In this document: in pieces, positions 1 to 11,790 of the stretch
Layout of the letters: each line of letters starts with the position of its first letter
Numbering within the stretch: position 1 is the stretch's first letter
The notes under the pieces: model-generated
Seen by the model: the letters and a program-made list of their open reading frames with translations, nothing else
Databases searched by the model: none
Told to the model about the DNA's origin: nothing
Program-made: the position numbers and the translations under genes
Source: Sabethes cyaneus
Taxonomy: Eukaryota; Arthropoda; Insecta; Diptera; Culicidae
Length of the DNA stretch: 64,000 nt
Reading direction: 5' to 3'
Assembly: GCF_943734655.1 (NCBI RefSeq)
Contig: NC_071354.1
Coordinates: forward strand, 48,352,044-48,416,043

Positions 1-2350
1 AATATTAAAACTTTCACACGTCAACTCCACATCACATCAAATCAAGTCCCATTTAAATCGTATCAAATTTCTCCGCCGGGGCCAAACAAAATGGGACTTT
101 AATTTCTTCGCGAATCTCTAGGCTAGCCGATCCCTAATCAAAGCAGGCTGACAGCTACGGGATTGCGGCAGTGTGCTGTGCAGTTTTCCGCCACGCCACA
201 CCGCGTCCGTACGACCGTTGGTTGCGCAATTGGGGAAAGGTCCTGTTTGACCTTTCACATTTTCACGTCGGACCGTGGTCCGGAGGGGGAAAAACTTGTT
301 GACAAACTGCGGAACATCCACTTTCCCTTTTGGTAATTAGAAAATTATTGAAATTCGCATCGCACCAGCCAGCAGCAGACTGAAGCAGCTGGTCGACCCT
401 TCGATGCGTTTCAATTGCGATCAACGGCGCGGCGGACCGGTTGCCGAATTCCGTTACGAAAAGTTGATGCCGGAAAGGAAAAGAAGCTGAAGAGCGAACG
501 AAGAAACTAAATAGGGCCCGGATCTAATCCATCTTTTCATATATTTTTTCCTGCTCAAATCTTCGGATCGGTAGGAAATCGTCCACTGTCCAGTGAACTC
601 TGTTTATTTGTTTGTTCTGATCGACCGGGTTTTCTTTTCGACTTTCCGCCGGTTCTGCGTAAGATACGCAAAAGGTTCATACCGAAGGTCCGCGCCGGGT
701 GCTGTTGAATTCTTCTCCTTTTTGATTGAAAAAAAATCGGGAAGTGATCGGTGAGTAGTTCTAAGCGGATTACACTTTCGATTCGGTACTTCTGAACATT
801 GCAACGCTCTGTAGGTTGATCTGATGGACAATATGCTTCTGTCGATTGAGTGATAGAGTGATGGCACGGATTGAAGCGACTTGTCTTAGGAATTTCACTT
901 TTAAAGTTGAGAACCAAATTGATTCAAGATTGGGCAGCTGTACCCAGCGGTCGGCCACAAACCAATCTCGAACACCTTACAGGAAGCCAACTGCATCTTA
1001 CGTCAACACGGACGCCGTCCGAAAAACGCAACGCAACACAGGATCAAACAAAATTTGCTTCTTCCTTCGAACATCTCTAGATCTAGAGCAAGCATTCATT
1101 TTTTTTGCTGCGATAAAGCAATCCATGTCCGAACTCAAAACTCAGAATGATGGTGCTTTCATAACTTTTTCCCTTAGCCCACAATAAAAACTTTAACCGT
1201 CCATTTCTACAGCTTTTATTTGCCTTAATTACACATCCTCTCAAATGATCGCACTCTTATTCTGGGAAATTTCGGCTAGTCGGGTAGCAAGGACCACATA
1301 ACGCAGGTCAACAGGACTCGCAAAAGCGCAAAGGCACATCATCATATGTCCTGGTATTTCTGCCTGCCTGCGTTTCGGTGTCGGAAGGTCATTATTTACC
1401 GAAATTTTAATCCTAATTTGCCTTTTTGTTTTCTGCTCGGTTTGTTTTAGTTTGTAATCATGCAAACTCAAACGAGAACAACGAGAATTGGACTGTTTGT
1501 TTTCGGTTTGAATTATTGATCCGCCAACCCATTTTTATTGCGGTCGTTGTAAGCACCGAACCGTCCCAAGACCCCGAAAGAAATGGGGGTTGGTCAGTTT
1601 GAAAATTAGGCAAAATTTTCGGTTCTGACCGATGACCGGTTTGTGACCAGTTAAAAGAGAATTTGAAAAAGGGTTACTCGGCTACTTCCGAACGTAAGTA
1701 GCTTAGTGATTTTTTTTTAAATCTACCAGATTAATTACGGTAAAAAACGGATTCATAGAACCTTCCAGTGCTCAAAGTTGTAAAAAATAACTGGCTTTCA
1801 TAACGGTGGAAAATTTTTCCGTAACTGTATCCCAGGGTCCGGAGAATAAAACAATAAAAACTAGTCCGTTTGCAGTTTCTACACGATTGAGGGTCCTATA
1901 AAAAAGGCCAGTAAAATCACAATGTCAAATTTGCAAACGTCAGCACTCCGTTTGCAAACAAACCGTCGACTGTCGAGTAAAGTTAAATTAAAATTAGAGA
2001 CAAAATAAACATAAAAAAGAAAAACTCCAACGCATAATACACACACACGCACACAAACTCCCAGCAAACTACCTCGACCTGCTTGGACGTTTGTGCTCTG
2101 CTGGCTGGCTGGCTGGCATGCCGTACAACATTCAAAAAGTGCAATAAAAAAAGGAATGGATTTTAAAAAGTCTGCTATGCCTTTGGGAGCCAAACTAGGC
2201 CATACCATTGCTGTTGGTTGTCCCTGACAGTGCTACATATAATAATTTGTCACCGAAGCGACCGACAGGCTGCCAATTACGGGCTAGCGGAGCGGTCATA
2301 AAGCGTGCATATCTTCCGAGCGAACCGACAGAGTGGCTATTTTTTATGGG
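1..2350. other. Unassigned intergenic DNA
   Basis: No coding region, RNA gene or mobile element is recognised here. The first kilobase is moderately GC-rich and the rest is AT-richer. Short simple repeats are visible: a CA run near 2040-2056 and a CTGG run near 2099-2116. Open frames on both strands are short, mostly lack a good ATG context and do not resemble a known family. It could be intergenic or distal regulatory DNA of a neighbouring gene. Confidence 0.5.
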
Positions 2351-2748
2351 TTAGAGATTGCGTCCAGGTAGTTGGTAGGTATGGGACGGACCACTTTTCA
2401 AAATGAGCTAGATTTCTCAAAGAAAAAAATGCAGAAAAGTGAACATTACTGAACAAGCATTGATAGGTCCGTGTTTCAGAGATAGCATTTCGACAATGGT
2501 ATTTCCTACTGTATTTGCAGATATTAAAAATAAATGATACAAAAATGCTTCTAAACCCACATAACATTCATTCTCTCAATGCTAAATAACAAAACTATAA
2601 AAATTTGGCTGATGTTTTCTAAAAATAACAGAATTAAAATGCTTTTAGATTCTTAGAAAGTTTTTACAGAACAATTAAAATTACTTTCGAGCGTCTTAGT
2701 AGAAGTAAGTTAAGTTAGTATTATTTCCTCTTATCCTAGGCTGACCAG

Positions 2749-2830
2749 ACGTCCTGGATTGTGCGGGACTGTCCCGGATTTGGATGGCTTGTCCCGGATT
2801 ACCAAGCGTCCCGGAAAATGTCCCGCATTG
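2749..2830. repeat. Cluster of degenerate GTCCCGGATT repeats
   Basis: Within about 80 bp the motif GTCCCGGA or a close variant (GTCCTGGATT, GTCCCGGATT twice, GTCCCGGAAA, GTCCCGCATT) recurs at irregular 12-20 bp spacing. It is probably a short interspersed repeat or a decayed minisatellite. No family can be named from the sequence alone. Confidence 0.5.
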
Positions 2831-2849
2831 ATTAATTTTTAAATCGTGC

Positions 2850-3385
2850 CAGTTGAATGCTGAAACGCTCAGAGGAACGCTACAGATGAGTTCTAAGCGG
2901 TTTTTAAGAAGTTCCCTATTTATGAATTATTGTTGAGACAAGTGCATTCAACTGAAAAATTTGAGTTATTTTGTAATATTTGCCTCTAAATAACTTTGTT
3001 ATACCGTGAACCGCCGTACAATTGAACGATTGCTCAGCAAACTAACGCGGTTTGTTTTTCATTTGATCAACTGGCGACCTTGCATATGCTGCACTTGTAT
3101 GAATTGGCCGCCTTGCTATTTGTTATTATTTTGGCGTTTTGATTTAGTTGGCAATTATACCGGCGGCGAATATTTCGTTCTCCCAGCAAACTTTTATCAG
3201 AATAGTCGAGAAAACAAATGTGGAGGACGCTAGATCAGTACAAACAAAATTTTACTGGACACGTCGTGCAAATTAGCAGAGTTCAAATCAAAAGTGTTAA
3301 GATTAAATACTGGCAAACGAACGGAGGTCCATGGTATACTATAGTAGAAGCAATTTAGCAAATAAGTCATTCATTATGTCCGGCC
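2850..3385. other. Unassigned AT-rich sequence
   Basis: Nothing recognisable. A plus-strand open frame of 75 codons at 3006-3233 is Cys/Trp-rich but has no family signature, and it lies between repeat debris. I treat it as chance. Confidence 0.4.
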
Positions 3386-3389
3386 GTCG

Positions 3390-4140
3390 GTCGTCGTCGT
3401 CAGCATGATGTCAGGATGGTTCGTGCTGTTTTAAACAATCATCACCATACAATTTGATCTTGAGCCTCTCGTCGTCAGCTTCCCAGGCGTCTTTCGACGT
3501 GATCGAGCCATCTGGCACGTATGGTCCCCCTGTCACCCGGCATCCTTACGACGTGTCCGGCTCGTAGTCTACCGCCTTTCGTCAGATGTACGATGGGAAT
3601 CTCCTCAAGCAATGCCTTATGATTTATATGCATACGCCACTCTTGGCTTTCACTTTGTACTCAACCAAATACGGTTCGCAGCACATGCCGCTCAGACACG
3701 GCAAGGGTGCGTATGTCCACCGTGAGCAGCATCACAGATTCAACTCCATAAAGAACTACTGGTCTAATAAGAGTTTTGTACATTGTCACTTTCGTACGGT
3801 GGTATATGCTTCTTGATCGTAGCGTTTTGCAAAGAGCAACGTAAGCTTGCATTCCCGCGTGCATGCGGTGCTGGATTTTTTTTTACTAGTGTTGTCCACG
3901 GCCACCAGTTATGTCAAATATGCGAACTCACTACCACTTCTAGTTCGACGCCGGCTTACCGGGTTACCGGCATACCGTCCGTGGAATTCGCGCACTTGCC
4001 AGTTTGAGCCTTTTCTTTTCATGTATTTGGGCTCCGTTGCATTTATTTTTAGCCTAAACTCCTCCCTTTCAGTCTGGAGTAGATTGCCTCCGCCGTCCCG
4101 CATTCGTCAAAAAAAAATCTGGTCACTTTATCTTATCCAG
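3390..4140 (-). pseudogene. Non-LTR retrotransposon RT fragment (RTE-like), 3' part
   Basis: Translation of the minus strand gives the C-terminal part of a LINE reverse transcriptase: KINATEPKYM, then LRSRSIYHRTK, then TMYKTLIRPVVLYGVES near 3690-3790, and in another frame RAGHVVRMPGDR near 3530-3580. Conserved blocks fall in different frames and stops interrupt them, so the copy is dead. The catalytic FADD block is not seen. The block order is typical of RTE and related LINEs with an APE-type endonuclease. A related clade cannot be excluded without a database comparison. Confidence 0.75.
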
Positions 4141-4284
4141 TACCTTTGGCAATGTAGCTCACATGCAATTTACCTCGCTTCAGCACCCAACATAGAGCGT
4201 TTTAGTTGGAATTGCCTATCTTCTACAATCCGGACGTTGAGAATTGGTGCACATTTGATACGTTGAAAATGAACTCGCTTAATC

Positions 4285-4500
4285 TGAACAAGGTGCCATT
4301 TACATTTCCGAATTAAACTTTTTGGGAATCATAATAACGCCATTGTCGTTGTATCACTATTTGGTCGAATTTGAATAGTGACAGCTTGTCAAGTCGCCCC
4401 CGAAAACAGAATCATACAGCTCAGCAGAAAAGCCACCATTTTCCTTCGAGTACGTTGACTCCTTTTTAATTTTTCAATCTTTCGGACTTTTCAATCGTAT
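4285..4500 (-). pseudogene. Tc1/mariner-type transposase C-terminal fragment (copy 1 of 3)
   Basis: The plus-strand stretch around 4335-4400 (CGCCATTGTCGTTGTA, then TTGGTCGAATTTGAATAG) is clearly homologous to 60393-60460 and more distantly to 42085-42150. In the best-preserved copy (41985-42400) the minus strand encodes NGVTVVPKMPVNASKLKPIEE, a variant of the end of mosquito Tc1/mariner-like DDE transposases, where the final acidic residue lies in a PxE motif. This copy is a short, frame-broken remnant. Confidence 0.55.
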
Positions 4501-4770
4501 CGGTTGTCGACACGTTTATGGCCTGCAAGCTTGTTCAGGTCTTTTTACACGGATTTTACTTATTTAATTGTACCACATCACCAAGCAAGTACCAAGAAAA
4601 ATTTGAAAAAGTTATGTACGGGGCATGTATAGAGCTAATTATTATCCATGAAATTGCCAAACTAAGTATTGCTCTATCTTATGCCTTTACAGCGCACTCC
4701 CGGTTCACATCCCTTAGTGCACAAAGAGCGCTCTTCACAATGGACGGCTATATTGTGAAATTCAGCAGAT
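4500..4770. other. Unassigned AT-rich sequence
   Basis: An 86-codon plus-strand frame at 4518-4778 has no recognisable motif and lies between transposon remnants. I see nothing supportable in it. Confidence 0.4.
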
Positions 4771-5690
4771 TATACTGAAGGTATGGACTGAAAGGGAGCT
4801 ACCCGCGCACTAATTGGAAGGTCTCATGCTCCCTATTTAGAGCCATTTAAAACAGCAATTATTACACTCCTCAACTCTACTTACAAAATTCTCTCCCGCA
4901 ATCTGTGTCATAGACTGAGGCCGTAGCAGAAATTTTTGTTGACATATACCAGTGCGGTTTTCGAGTGATACGCTCCCCGAAGGACTAATTGTTCACCTTA
5001 CGACAGATCCTCGATAAATTCCAAAAATTCAAGTTGCAGCCTCACCATTTGTTTAAGAACTTCAAGGCAGCGTACGATTCAGTTAAACGAAATGAGCTGT
5101 GGCGGATTATGCATGTTCAAGCTGTCCATCGAAATTGATACGTACTAACCTTGATAGTTCAAAATAAGGCGTCAGTATAGCGAATGAGATATCGTGTCCG
5201 TTTGTAATGTTAGATGGTTTGAAACAAAGTGACAGGCCATCGAATTTGCTGTTCAGAAGGTGCTCTTCGGAGGACAGGCGTACAGATAAGCGATACCATC
5301 ATCACGAAATCTCATATTCTTTTGGGGTTCGCAGACGACATCGGTATCGTCGGTGTTAACCTTAGAGCTGCACAAGAGGCGTACATGCATCTTAAGGAGG
5401 AAGCTGTGATGATAGATGCGAAAGATAGATGATAGCTGTGTGGTAACCCTTCGGGTGTTGGAAGCAGTGGTGATACCGGTGATATTTGGAGATACTTTCA
5501 AAGTGATCGATGAATTTTTCTCGGTAGTACAGTGCGGCCATAAAGCGTGAACGTTGATAGAGAGCGACCGACGAGCTCCTTGTTCGATAGTAAAATCCTA
5601 CGATCCATTCTTGGCTGCATATTAGAATAAGAAGTGTGGCGCACTCACATGAATTACGAAATATATCAAATATATAAGAATGCGGATATT
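4770..5690 (+). pseudogene. RTE-clade LINE reverse transcriptase remnant
   Basis: The plus strand reads through the early and middle RT blocks in shifting frames: WTERELPAH near 4785, QCGFRVIRSPKD near 4950, then LFKNFKAAYDSVKRNELW (5050-5105, with the first catalytic Asp position of the FKAAYD block changed to Asn), ILLGFADDIGIVGVN near 5305-5360 (the FADD catalytic block), and MNYEIYQIYKNADI near 5645-5690. Multiple stops and frameshifts make it non-functional. The blocks match the better-preserved RTE element at 49.8-52.3 kb. The fragment stops abruptly at about 5690, where the A/T-rich tail of an oppositely oriented LINE begins, so the second element appears to have landed in this one. 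Confidence 0.8.
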
Positions 5691-7830
5691 TTTTTATTTA
5701 TTTTTTTATTTTTAAACACATATTTATTTATTCATTTATTCTTCGGATCATCTGACAACAAGGTCTACATGAAATAAAAAAAACTACTAACTAACAAATT
5801 AAAATGAACGATTACGATTACGTAAACGACACTTGAACGTTTCACTGCCAATATTAAAATCAAACAAGTAGAGCGCAGAGTTAAAAACTGCACACATAGC
5901 GGTAACAGGTTCATTTTGACCATATAATGTCCGATGAAATGGAATTCTGAGAAAGTCAGTAGAGCGAAGAACTCTCGAGGGCGCGTTCATATTGACCCTT
6001 GCCAGAATCCAAGGGACATCAATTCTTCCACATAATATCTTTCCAACAAATACAGCCGCATATCATCCCTTCTCTTTTCCAATGTGTCCATGTCCAGCAG
6101 CTTACACCTGTGTTCGTATGGAGGAAGTTCGACTGGATCCGTCCAGGGCAGATCCCGCGTTTCTGATAAACCTTTTTGTACAGATTCGATCCGTGCCGTC
6201 CAAAGGCCGATGTAAGGGCTCCAAACAACAGCTGCCATCTCCAATGATGAGCGTACAAGTGCGTAATACAAGGCTCTCAGGCAGTATGTATCACGAAACT
6301 TATCCTGAAATATAAGCTCGGTATCCAACAGAACACCAAGATCCTTGACGACAGTAACGCGTTAAATATTCTGGTCGTTTATGGAATAACTGTATTGGAT
6401 TGGAGGCTTCTTTCGGCTGTAACTGATCACAGAGCACCTGGAGACACTGATATTGAGCCGGTTGCATACACACCAACCATAAAACAAATCGATTAGCTTT
6501 TGTAATTCGAAGCAATCAGCGACTGAGCGAACGGCCTTGCAGATTTTGAGGTCATCATCATACACGATTCTGCATCCTGGAAGCAATATCATGCAGACGT
6601 GGTAATACAGCGAAAATAGCAAGGGTCCAACGTTGCTGCCCTAAGGCACACCTGAGATACTCCGGAAGCCACAAGACTTAGTGCTCACCAGTTTCACAGA
6701 AAGACAGCGGTTTTCAAGAAAAGATTTCCACCACCGGACAAAAGCAGCAGAGACACCGAGATGCTTTATTTTAGCAAGCAATGTGGTGTGGTCAACTCGA
6801 TCGAACGCAGCTTTGATGTCAGTATACACCGTGTCGACTTGTGCTCCACCTTCCATATGTTGTAGACGAAATGAACTGAACTTCACCAGATTTGTGCTGA
6901 TCGAGCGACCAGGAAAAAAGTCATGCTGATCAGTTGAGATCTATTGTGCAAAATTTCTGTGCAGCGAGCCACCAATAAGGATCTCAAATAATTTCGAGCC
7001 AGCGCAAAGCGACGTAATTCCGCGGTAATTGGCAATATCGTTTTTGTTTCCCTTTTTGAACACAGGAAAGATATAGTATTTTTTCCAGCATACTGGCAAT
7101 AGTTCCTGAAGAAGCGATTGGTTAATAATAAACTGTAGAGGTTTCGAAAGAGTAGATGCACAATTTTTCCGTATAGTCGACGGTATTCCATCCGGCCCGG
7201 GAGACACCAATGATTTCAACTGCTTCAAGGCAGCTTCAACTTCATTTTGCGTGAAACTAGTTATGTTTATGTCGCACACGTTTGCAGGAACGACCTTCAG
7301 AGCTTCCTGGACGTCAAGGCCTGAAGCATTGCTACTGGCGAATACACTAGAGATTTGCTAAGCAAAGAGATTACAGATGTCTTCAGTATTGCTGGCAGAT
7401 AGATCACCTAGTGACATTTGGGCAGGAAGTCCAGTTTCCTTGCGCTTCTCATTAACGAATGACCAATAACGTTTGGGATTTAGTTTAAGATGTTGCTGCT
7501 TTTGCAAAACAAATCTCGAGTAAAGATGCCGGTTATGGGTTCTGTATCGACGACTGGATCTAACAAACTCTTGTTTGGTGATCGCGTTCCGCAAACAGGA
7601 GTACTTCTTCAGCGCTGCAGATCTTTTACGTTTTAAACGACGAAGCCACGAATTTGACCAAGGTTGGTTTCCGCTTAGACCTGAGTCGAGGGACGAAGTC
7701 GCGAAAGAATGATAAGAGCAGTTGGTTAAAAAAGGATACAGCCATATTCACATCAACCCCATCTAGGAACGAACGATTGTGAAGCGGCTGTGGACACTGT
7801 GGGCTGATCACGTAGTAAAGATGCCAGCTG
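5690..7830 (-). pseudogene. Jockey/CR1-type LINE ORF2, truncated and frame-broken
   Basis: The minus strand, read from 7830 down to 5690, gives a linker (LDGVDVNMAVSFFNQLLL near 7760-7700), then RT blocks. These are SPGPDGIPSTIRKNC near 7200, KKYYIFPVFKKGNKNDIANYRG near 7030-7090, YTDIKAAFDRVDH near 6800-6830 (first catalytic Asp), SISGVPQGS near 6640-6660, and VYDDDLKICKAV near 6540 (a YDDD variant of the xxDD block). The thumb follows (YYALVRSSLEMAAVVWSPY near 6200-6270). Stops and frameshifts separate the blocks. The endonuclease is missing at the 5' end. An A/T-rich 3' tail lies at 5687-5745. No RNase H is seen, which fits jockey/CR1-like elements better than LOA or I. Confidence 0.8.
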
Positions 7831-9134
7831 AACGACCAGCAAAAACAATATTCGGCAGATGCCGATACAGGCCGCCGACTTCGAGGTATATTCCGTTCCC
7901 ATTGAATGTGCGCTGTTGACGAGGATGCTAGAATAGTGGATGTTAGAGGCGTTTGGAGAATGACAACTCAAGCTCGACAAAGGTAGCAACGGATCCAAAA
8001 TTCGGCACTGATTCTATAATCGAATTGTCGGAAAAAGTAAAGTAAGAGCATATTTGTACGCTTAGTTTTGCTATTTTTCACTGGAGTTTCTGGCGCATTG
8101 TTTTCTAAATATTTTAGGAACTGTTCTAGTTTGTCCCAAGCTGCCTGAACATAAAACATAAAAGTGTGTATTTTTATAATTAAATTTTTCATTATTCATT
8201 AAATATGCATCCTATCGACATTAACTTTGCTAGTACGATAAAATGAAATGCTTATTATACACCATCGAGAATTCATTAGGATGTCCTCTATCCGGAAAGG
8301 TTATATATTAAACTGTAAGACTCCTTGTTGGAATTCAGTATGCATGTGAAAACTCAGATTTTCAGTTGATTAGCTTTCTCATAGCGTTTTGCGTAAAAGT
8401 TGATGTTTTTTCATTTGCATTATTTTATCAATTTTAAAGTGATTTTCTTTGTTTGTTATGATGGTTATTAGATACGTGGAAGGCGTGTATTAACTAAAAT
8501 AAAGTTGAAACACAGTGGAAAATGTTTTAGTTTAACGATTTTAGAGAAACTTAAGTGTCCGAAATTTGAATCAAATTTTGCACGAGCCTCCTAAAAATCA
8601 AATTTTTAGGAAAATAAATTGTACTGATTATAAAACTATGCAAATTTAACTTGTTTTAAATGCCATTTACGCAGTTTGAAAATACATATTTATCAACTAA
8701 CTATGTAAGTATCGATTCAAATTTTTTTACGTGTGAAAAGCCAAATCATACTGCTAGACGGATGGAAAAGGCAAATGTTCAGTAAAAAAGTTAATGAAGT
8801 TAAGTTAAACGAGAATTTTCATCAATATATTACGCGTGTTTGAAGTCTGAGACAGAAATGTTCGTAGTTTGAATGAAGACCATAAATGTGTCCGAAGTTT
8901 AAATTAAACCCGAACTGCATTTAATTAGCATTTTTCCATATGAAACACTATTTTGTCGTCATTTTCAGCATTTTTCAGTGGAAATAAATAAATTTTCATG
9001 CTGCTGAACTGCTTAATATGATGAAATTATAACACCTTCAAATATTTTGCTTGGGACAAAGTTGCAGCATAGCTAAGTGTCCGAAGTGTTTGAAAGCTAA
9101 GTGTCCGAACGGTACATAAGTATAGATTAAAGCT
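7830..9134. other. AT-rich noncoding sequence with GTCCGAA-containing repeats
   Basis: No gene is recognised. From about 8550 onward the phrase (A)GTGTCCGAAGTTTGAAT or a variant recurs (8556, 8840-8910, 9077-9110). Part of it (8838-9020) is duplicated on the other side of the foldback element, at 10815-11010. This suggests a diverged, formerly tandem or duplicated repeat into which the foldback element inserted. Confidence 0.5.
8838..9020 (+). repeat. Direct repeat flanking foldback element (left)
   Basis: The stretch running from GTTTGAAGTCTGAGACAGAA through TTTGAATGAAGACCATAAA to GGAAATAAATAAATTTTCATG is mirrored in the same orientation at 10815-11010 (AGTGTGAGACTGAAATATTC through GGAAAATAAATAAAGTGTCATG). 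The copies are strongly diverged but collinear. A third, weaker match starts near 8550. Confidence 0.55.
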
Positions 9135-9278
9135 AATCCAGCTTTTCCTCGAGCGGTTATGGCGGTTGGTGGATACAACTTTCTGAAGGGTTCGATTTTG
9201 ACATTCAATGCAGGCGCGATTACTGCGGTTACTATGGAAGCCACTACGATTGTTTGCTGGTTGAGTGGAAAAATGTAA
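9135..9278 (+). mobile_element. Foldback element copy 1, left arm
   Basis: The sequence starts AATCCAGCTTTTCCTCGAGC and runs to GAGTGGAAAAATGTAA. It is the reverse complement of 10563-10699 and is also nearly identical to the left arm of the intact element at 54735-54906. The arm is then interrupted: in the intact copy GTAA continues directly into ACATGGTTTAG, whereas here 1138 bp of other sequence comes first and the arm resumes at 10417. Confidence 0.75.
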
Positions 9279-10416
9279 GGTACCTGGGGTAATAAGCACC
9301 GTCGATGCAAAATGCACACCCTGCGTTTCTAAGCTAAAACACATTTTAAAAACAAAAAAATAATTCTGCCCGGTTAACCATGTTTGCTTAGGCTACTGTA
9401 TCAATTTGGCCTTTCTATCTCATAAAGAAACGTAAATAGTAACAAAAATATGTTTTCTATAAATAGCCTATAACTTTTTGATTTTGTTTCGCCAACACTT
9501 TTTATCTGCACTGACAATATTAATCGGCCGGTAAATGTTATAATACGATTAATTATGGTTCGAGATACACAATTCTGATTAAACATCATAAGTTTTGATA
9601 TTTAATACTTTTGTTTTAACCAGAAACATTTTTTGTGAAAGTTCGGGGCAACACGCACCCCGAAACTCGGGCCAAAATGCGCCCTCAGCAAACATTTTTG
9701 GCTCATTATAACACTGTGAAAATGAAACACTATTCCGCTTAACTACCTTTATTAGAAAATATATTTAAAAGATTATGCAAAGTTTGTTGCACTATTATTT
9801 CTCTTTTTATCGAGAAAAATATGAACACTAATCTATCGACAACCGCGGTATTTCCAGTCTGCTAGTCTGCTAGTGCAGTCGGTATGTTTAGTGTTAAACA
9901 AATGCAGTCAGCATTGGAGAGTGTTAAATACTGTGATTCAACAGTTATGCTACTTGTTGTTATTGGTTTATTAGGACTTTTTAAACGCAAGGCGTTCATT
10001 CGAGTACTGGTTATGCTAGTTGGGTACACGGAGTTTCATAGGAAACGCACCTCCAATATTTCATCTTCCCTCCTTCGCTTGGGAAGTGTAATCACAGCAT
10101 TTGGTAACGACCAGAAACGACAACGACATTGTCAGTTAGCAAGTACGAATTGTATTACAGTTATTGAATTTATTGAATAAATTCCCATCAATTGATACAA
10201 AACATGCATGGGTGCATTTTGCCCCGGCTAGTTGCGTTTTCAGACTTTTGCCTCATTAACAAAAATCACTTTGCACGCATTTTTCACTAAAGTTTTTTGC
10301 ATAATAGCTCTAGGAACATTTAGCTAATATTCATTAGATTATACTCAGTATACAAGATTAAATAAAAGAAAGGATTTAACAAGGAAAAGCCATGATTTCC
10401 TTAAACGGTGCATATT
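9279..10416. mobile_element. 1.14-kb insertion splitting the foldback element
   Basis: Comparison with the intact copy at 54.7 kb shows this block is inserted between GTAA and ACAT of the left arm. Near its ends it carries related motifs in opposite orientation: GGGGTAATAAGCACC (9287-9301), and GGGTGCATTTTGCCCC near 10208-10223, whose reverse complement is GGGGCAAAATGCACCC. A third motif of this kind, GGGGCAACACGCACCCC, is internal (9645-9661). The inverted motif suggests a nonautonomous DNA transposon. It holds a 98-codon open frame (9884-10180) with no recognisable domain, and I do not call that a gene. Confidence 0.55.
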
Positions 10417-10699
10417 ACATTGTTTAGTTTTCGCAGACTAACCGAAGAGGAAATTCAGTTGAAGGGAAGCAAATTGTTGTGCTGGGGCAATCATTTTCTA
10501 AAATAACCTTTGCATTGGGTCAATGTGACAATATTTCAGCAAAGAATAGCCACAAAACTTCAAGTAAACAATCGTAGTAGCGTAGTGGTAGTCCATAGTA
10601 ACCGCAGTAACCGCGCCTGCATTGAATGTCAAAACCGAACTGTACTCTTCAGAAAGTTGTTCCCACCAGCCGCCATTACCGCTCGTGGAAAGCTGGATT
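10417..10699 (+). mobile_element. Foldback element copy 1, end of left arm, loop and right arm
   Basis: It resumes at ACATTGTTTAGTTTTCGCAG, matching 54890-54904. It then shares the internal loop of the intact copy (TTGGGTCAATGTGAC...AATAGCCACAAAACT against 54978-55019), and ends with the inverted arm TCGTAGTAGC to GTGGAAAGCTGGATT. About 70 bp at the loop/right-arm junction of the intact copy are absent here. Confidence 0.75.
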
Positions 10700-10814
10700 G
10701 TTGCGTGAAAAATCATATTGTCAGGTAAATTTAAAAAGACATTGTATGGTTAAAAGTATATAATTTCACTCAATTAAGTTGAGTGGAACTAAAAAAACTA
10801 TTATTTTTTCAGAA

Positions 10815-11010
10815 TAATACGAGTATTCAAAGTGTGAGACTGAAATATTCGGGCTTTGAATTTCGATCATTAAAGCGTTCGAAGTTTGAATCAAAACCGA
10901 ACCGTATTTTTTAAGTGTTGTTTATGATAAAATAATAGTTTATGTTCAATTATAACATATTCCCAGGAAAATAAATAAAGTGTCATGCTGTTAAACCATT
11001 TAGGGTGACA
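10815..11010 (+). repeat. Direct repeat flanking foldback element (right)
   Basis: This is the diverged, collinear, same-orientation counterpart of 8838-9020. Shared landmarks are GAGACTGAAATATTCG against GAGACAGAAATGTTCG, CGAAGTTTGAAT against CGAAGTTTAAAT, and GGAAAATAAATAAA against GGAAATAAATAAA followed by TCATGCTG. Confidence 0.55.
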
Positions 11011-11565
11011 GCAAAAAAAAATTCGAACATTTCACTTTGAACGAATAAAGACGATATTTTTGTTACGATTACAGTTGTTCAAGCAGCTGAGAGATAAAGG
11101 ACCCCGAATAAGAACGGGCACTCAGCTAGAACAATTATAAAAGTCAATGTTAGGTTTTTGTCAGTAATCTATCTTTGTTTTAACAACTTCGTTAAAATAC
11201 TTTCGAAGGCCAGATTTCGACAGCCAAGCATTCTGGGCCTTGTAATCATTTTTATACAGCAAAATTTTGGCTTTCTCTAAAAACTTCATCAATCGGTCGT
11301 CATTGTGGTAAATTTTCTTCTTCTTAAGTACAAAGTTAAAGTTTTAGTTGATCAAGAACTCCAATTGCGATTTAGTACATTAAGAAGAAACTTTGTGCGA
11401 CCAACATTTTTGTGGTTACGGATAAACGGAATCAAAATTTTATCCAAACATTGAGTAATGTATGTTCCATGATGACTGCCAGTTCATTTGATTTAAAGAA
11501 AGGATCAGAAATATTGTTAGCAGAAACTAGTCTAGTAAACATCGTTATCTGGAATTTGAACTCTT
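11011..11565. other. Unassigned AT-rich sequence
   Basis: No coding, RNA or repeat signature is recognised. A 72-codon frame at 11412-11630 is not family-like. Confidence 0.4.
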
Positions 11566-11566
11566 T

Positions 11567-11765
11567 CCCGGCACGCAGCCGCCCAGTCGTCGTATGTTCG
11601 AATCTAGGCTCGGTGGTGCTTGCTAGATAGAGTCCGCAGAATCATTGCACTAGTCTCGTTACTGCCCTGTACTCTAATAGCCGACTGCAAAGTCTGTTGA
11701 TAAAGAAGGGTCAAGTTTTAGAAAGATGTTAAACCCACGGTTTAAAACCGGTATCCCAAAGACCG
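11567..11765 (+). mobile_element. Candidate tRNA-derived SINE
   Basis: An internal RNA polymerase III B-box-like sequence, GTTCGAATCTA (11599-11609), follows CAGCCGCCCAGTCGTCGTAT. The remaining roughly 150 bp (GTACTCTAATAGCCGACTGC, TTAGAAAGATGTTAAACCCA) contains no coding sequence. The arrangement fits a tRNA-related SINE, but an A box is not obvious and only one copy is in the window, so this is tentative. Confidence 0.4.
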
Positions 11766-11790
11766 GCGGTTCGAAAACAGACACTGTTCT

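Noticed and set aside
2285..5550. CGGTCATAAAGCGTG (2295) and CGGCCATAAAGCGTG (5534) as a shared element end
   Set aside because: Only about 15 bp match and the flanks diverge, so it may be chance or part of an RTE remnant.
9884..10180. 98-codon plus-strand frame in the 1.14-kb insertion
   Set aside because: It has an ATG but no transposase-like or other known motif. Isolated in an AT-rich nonautonomous element.
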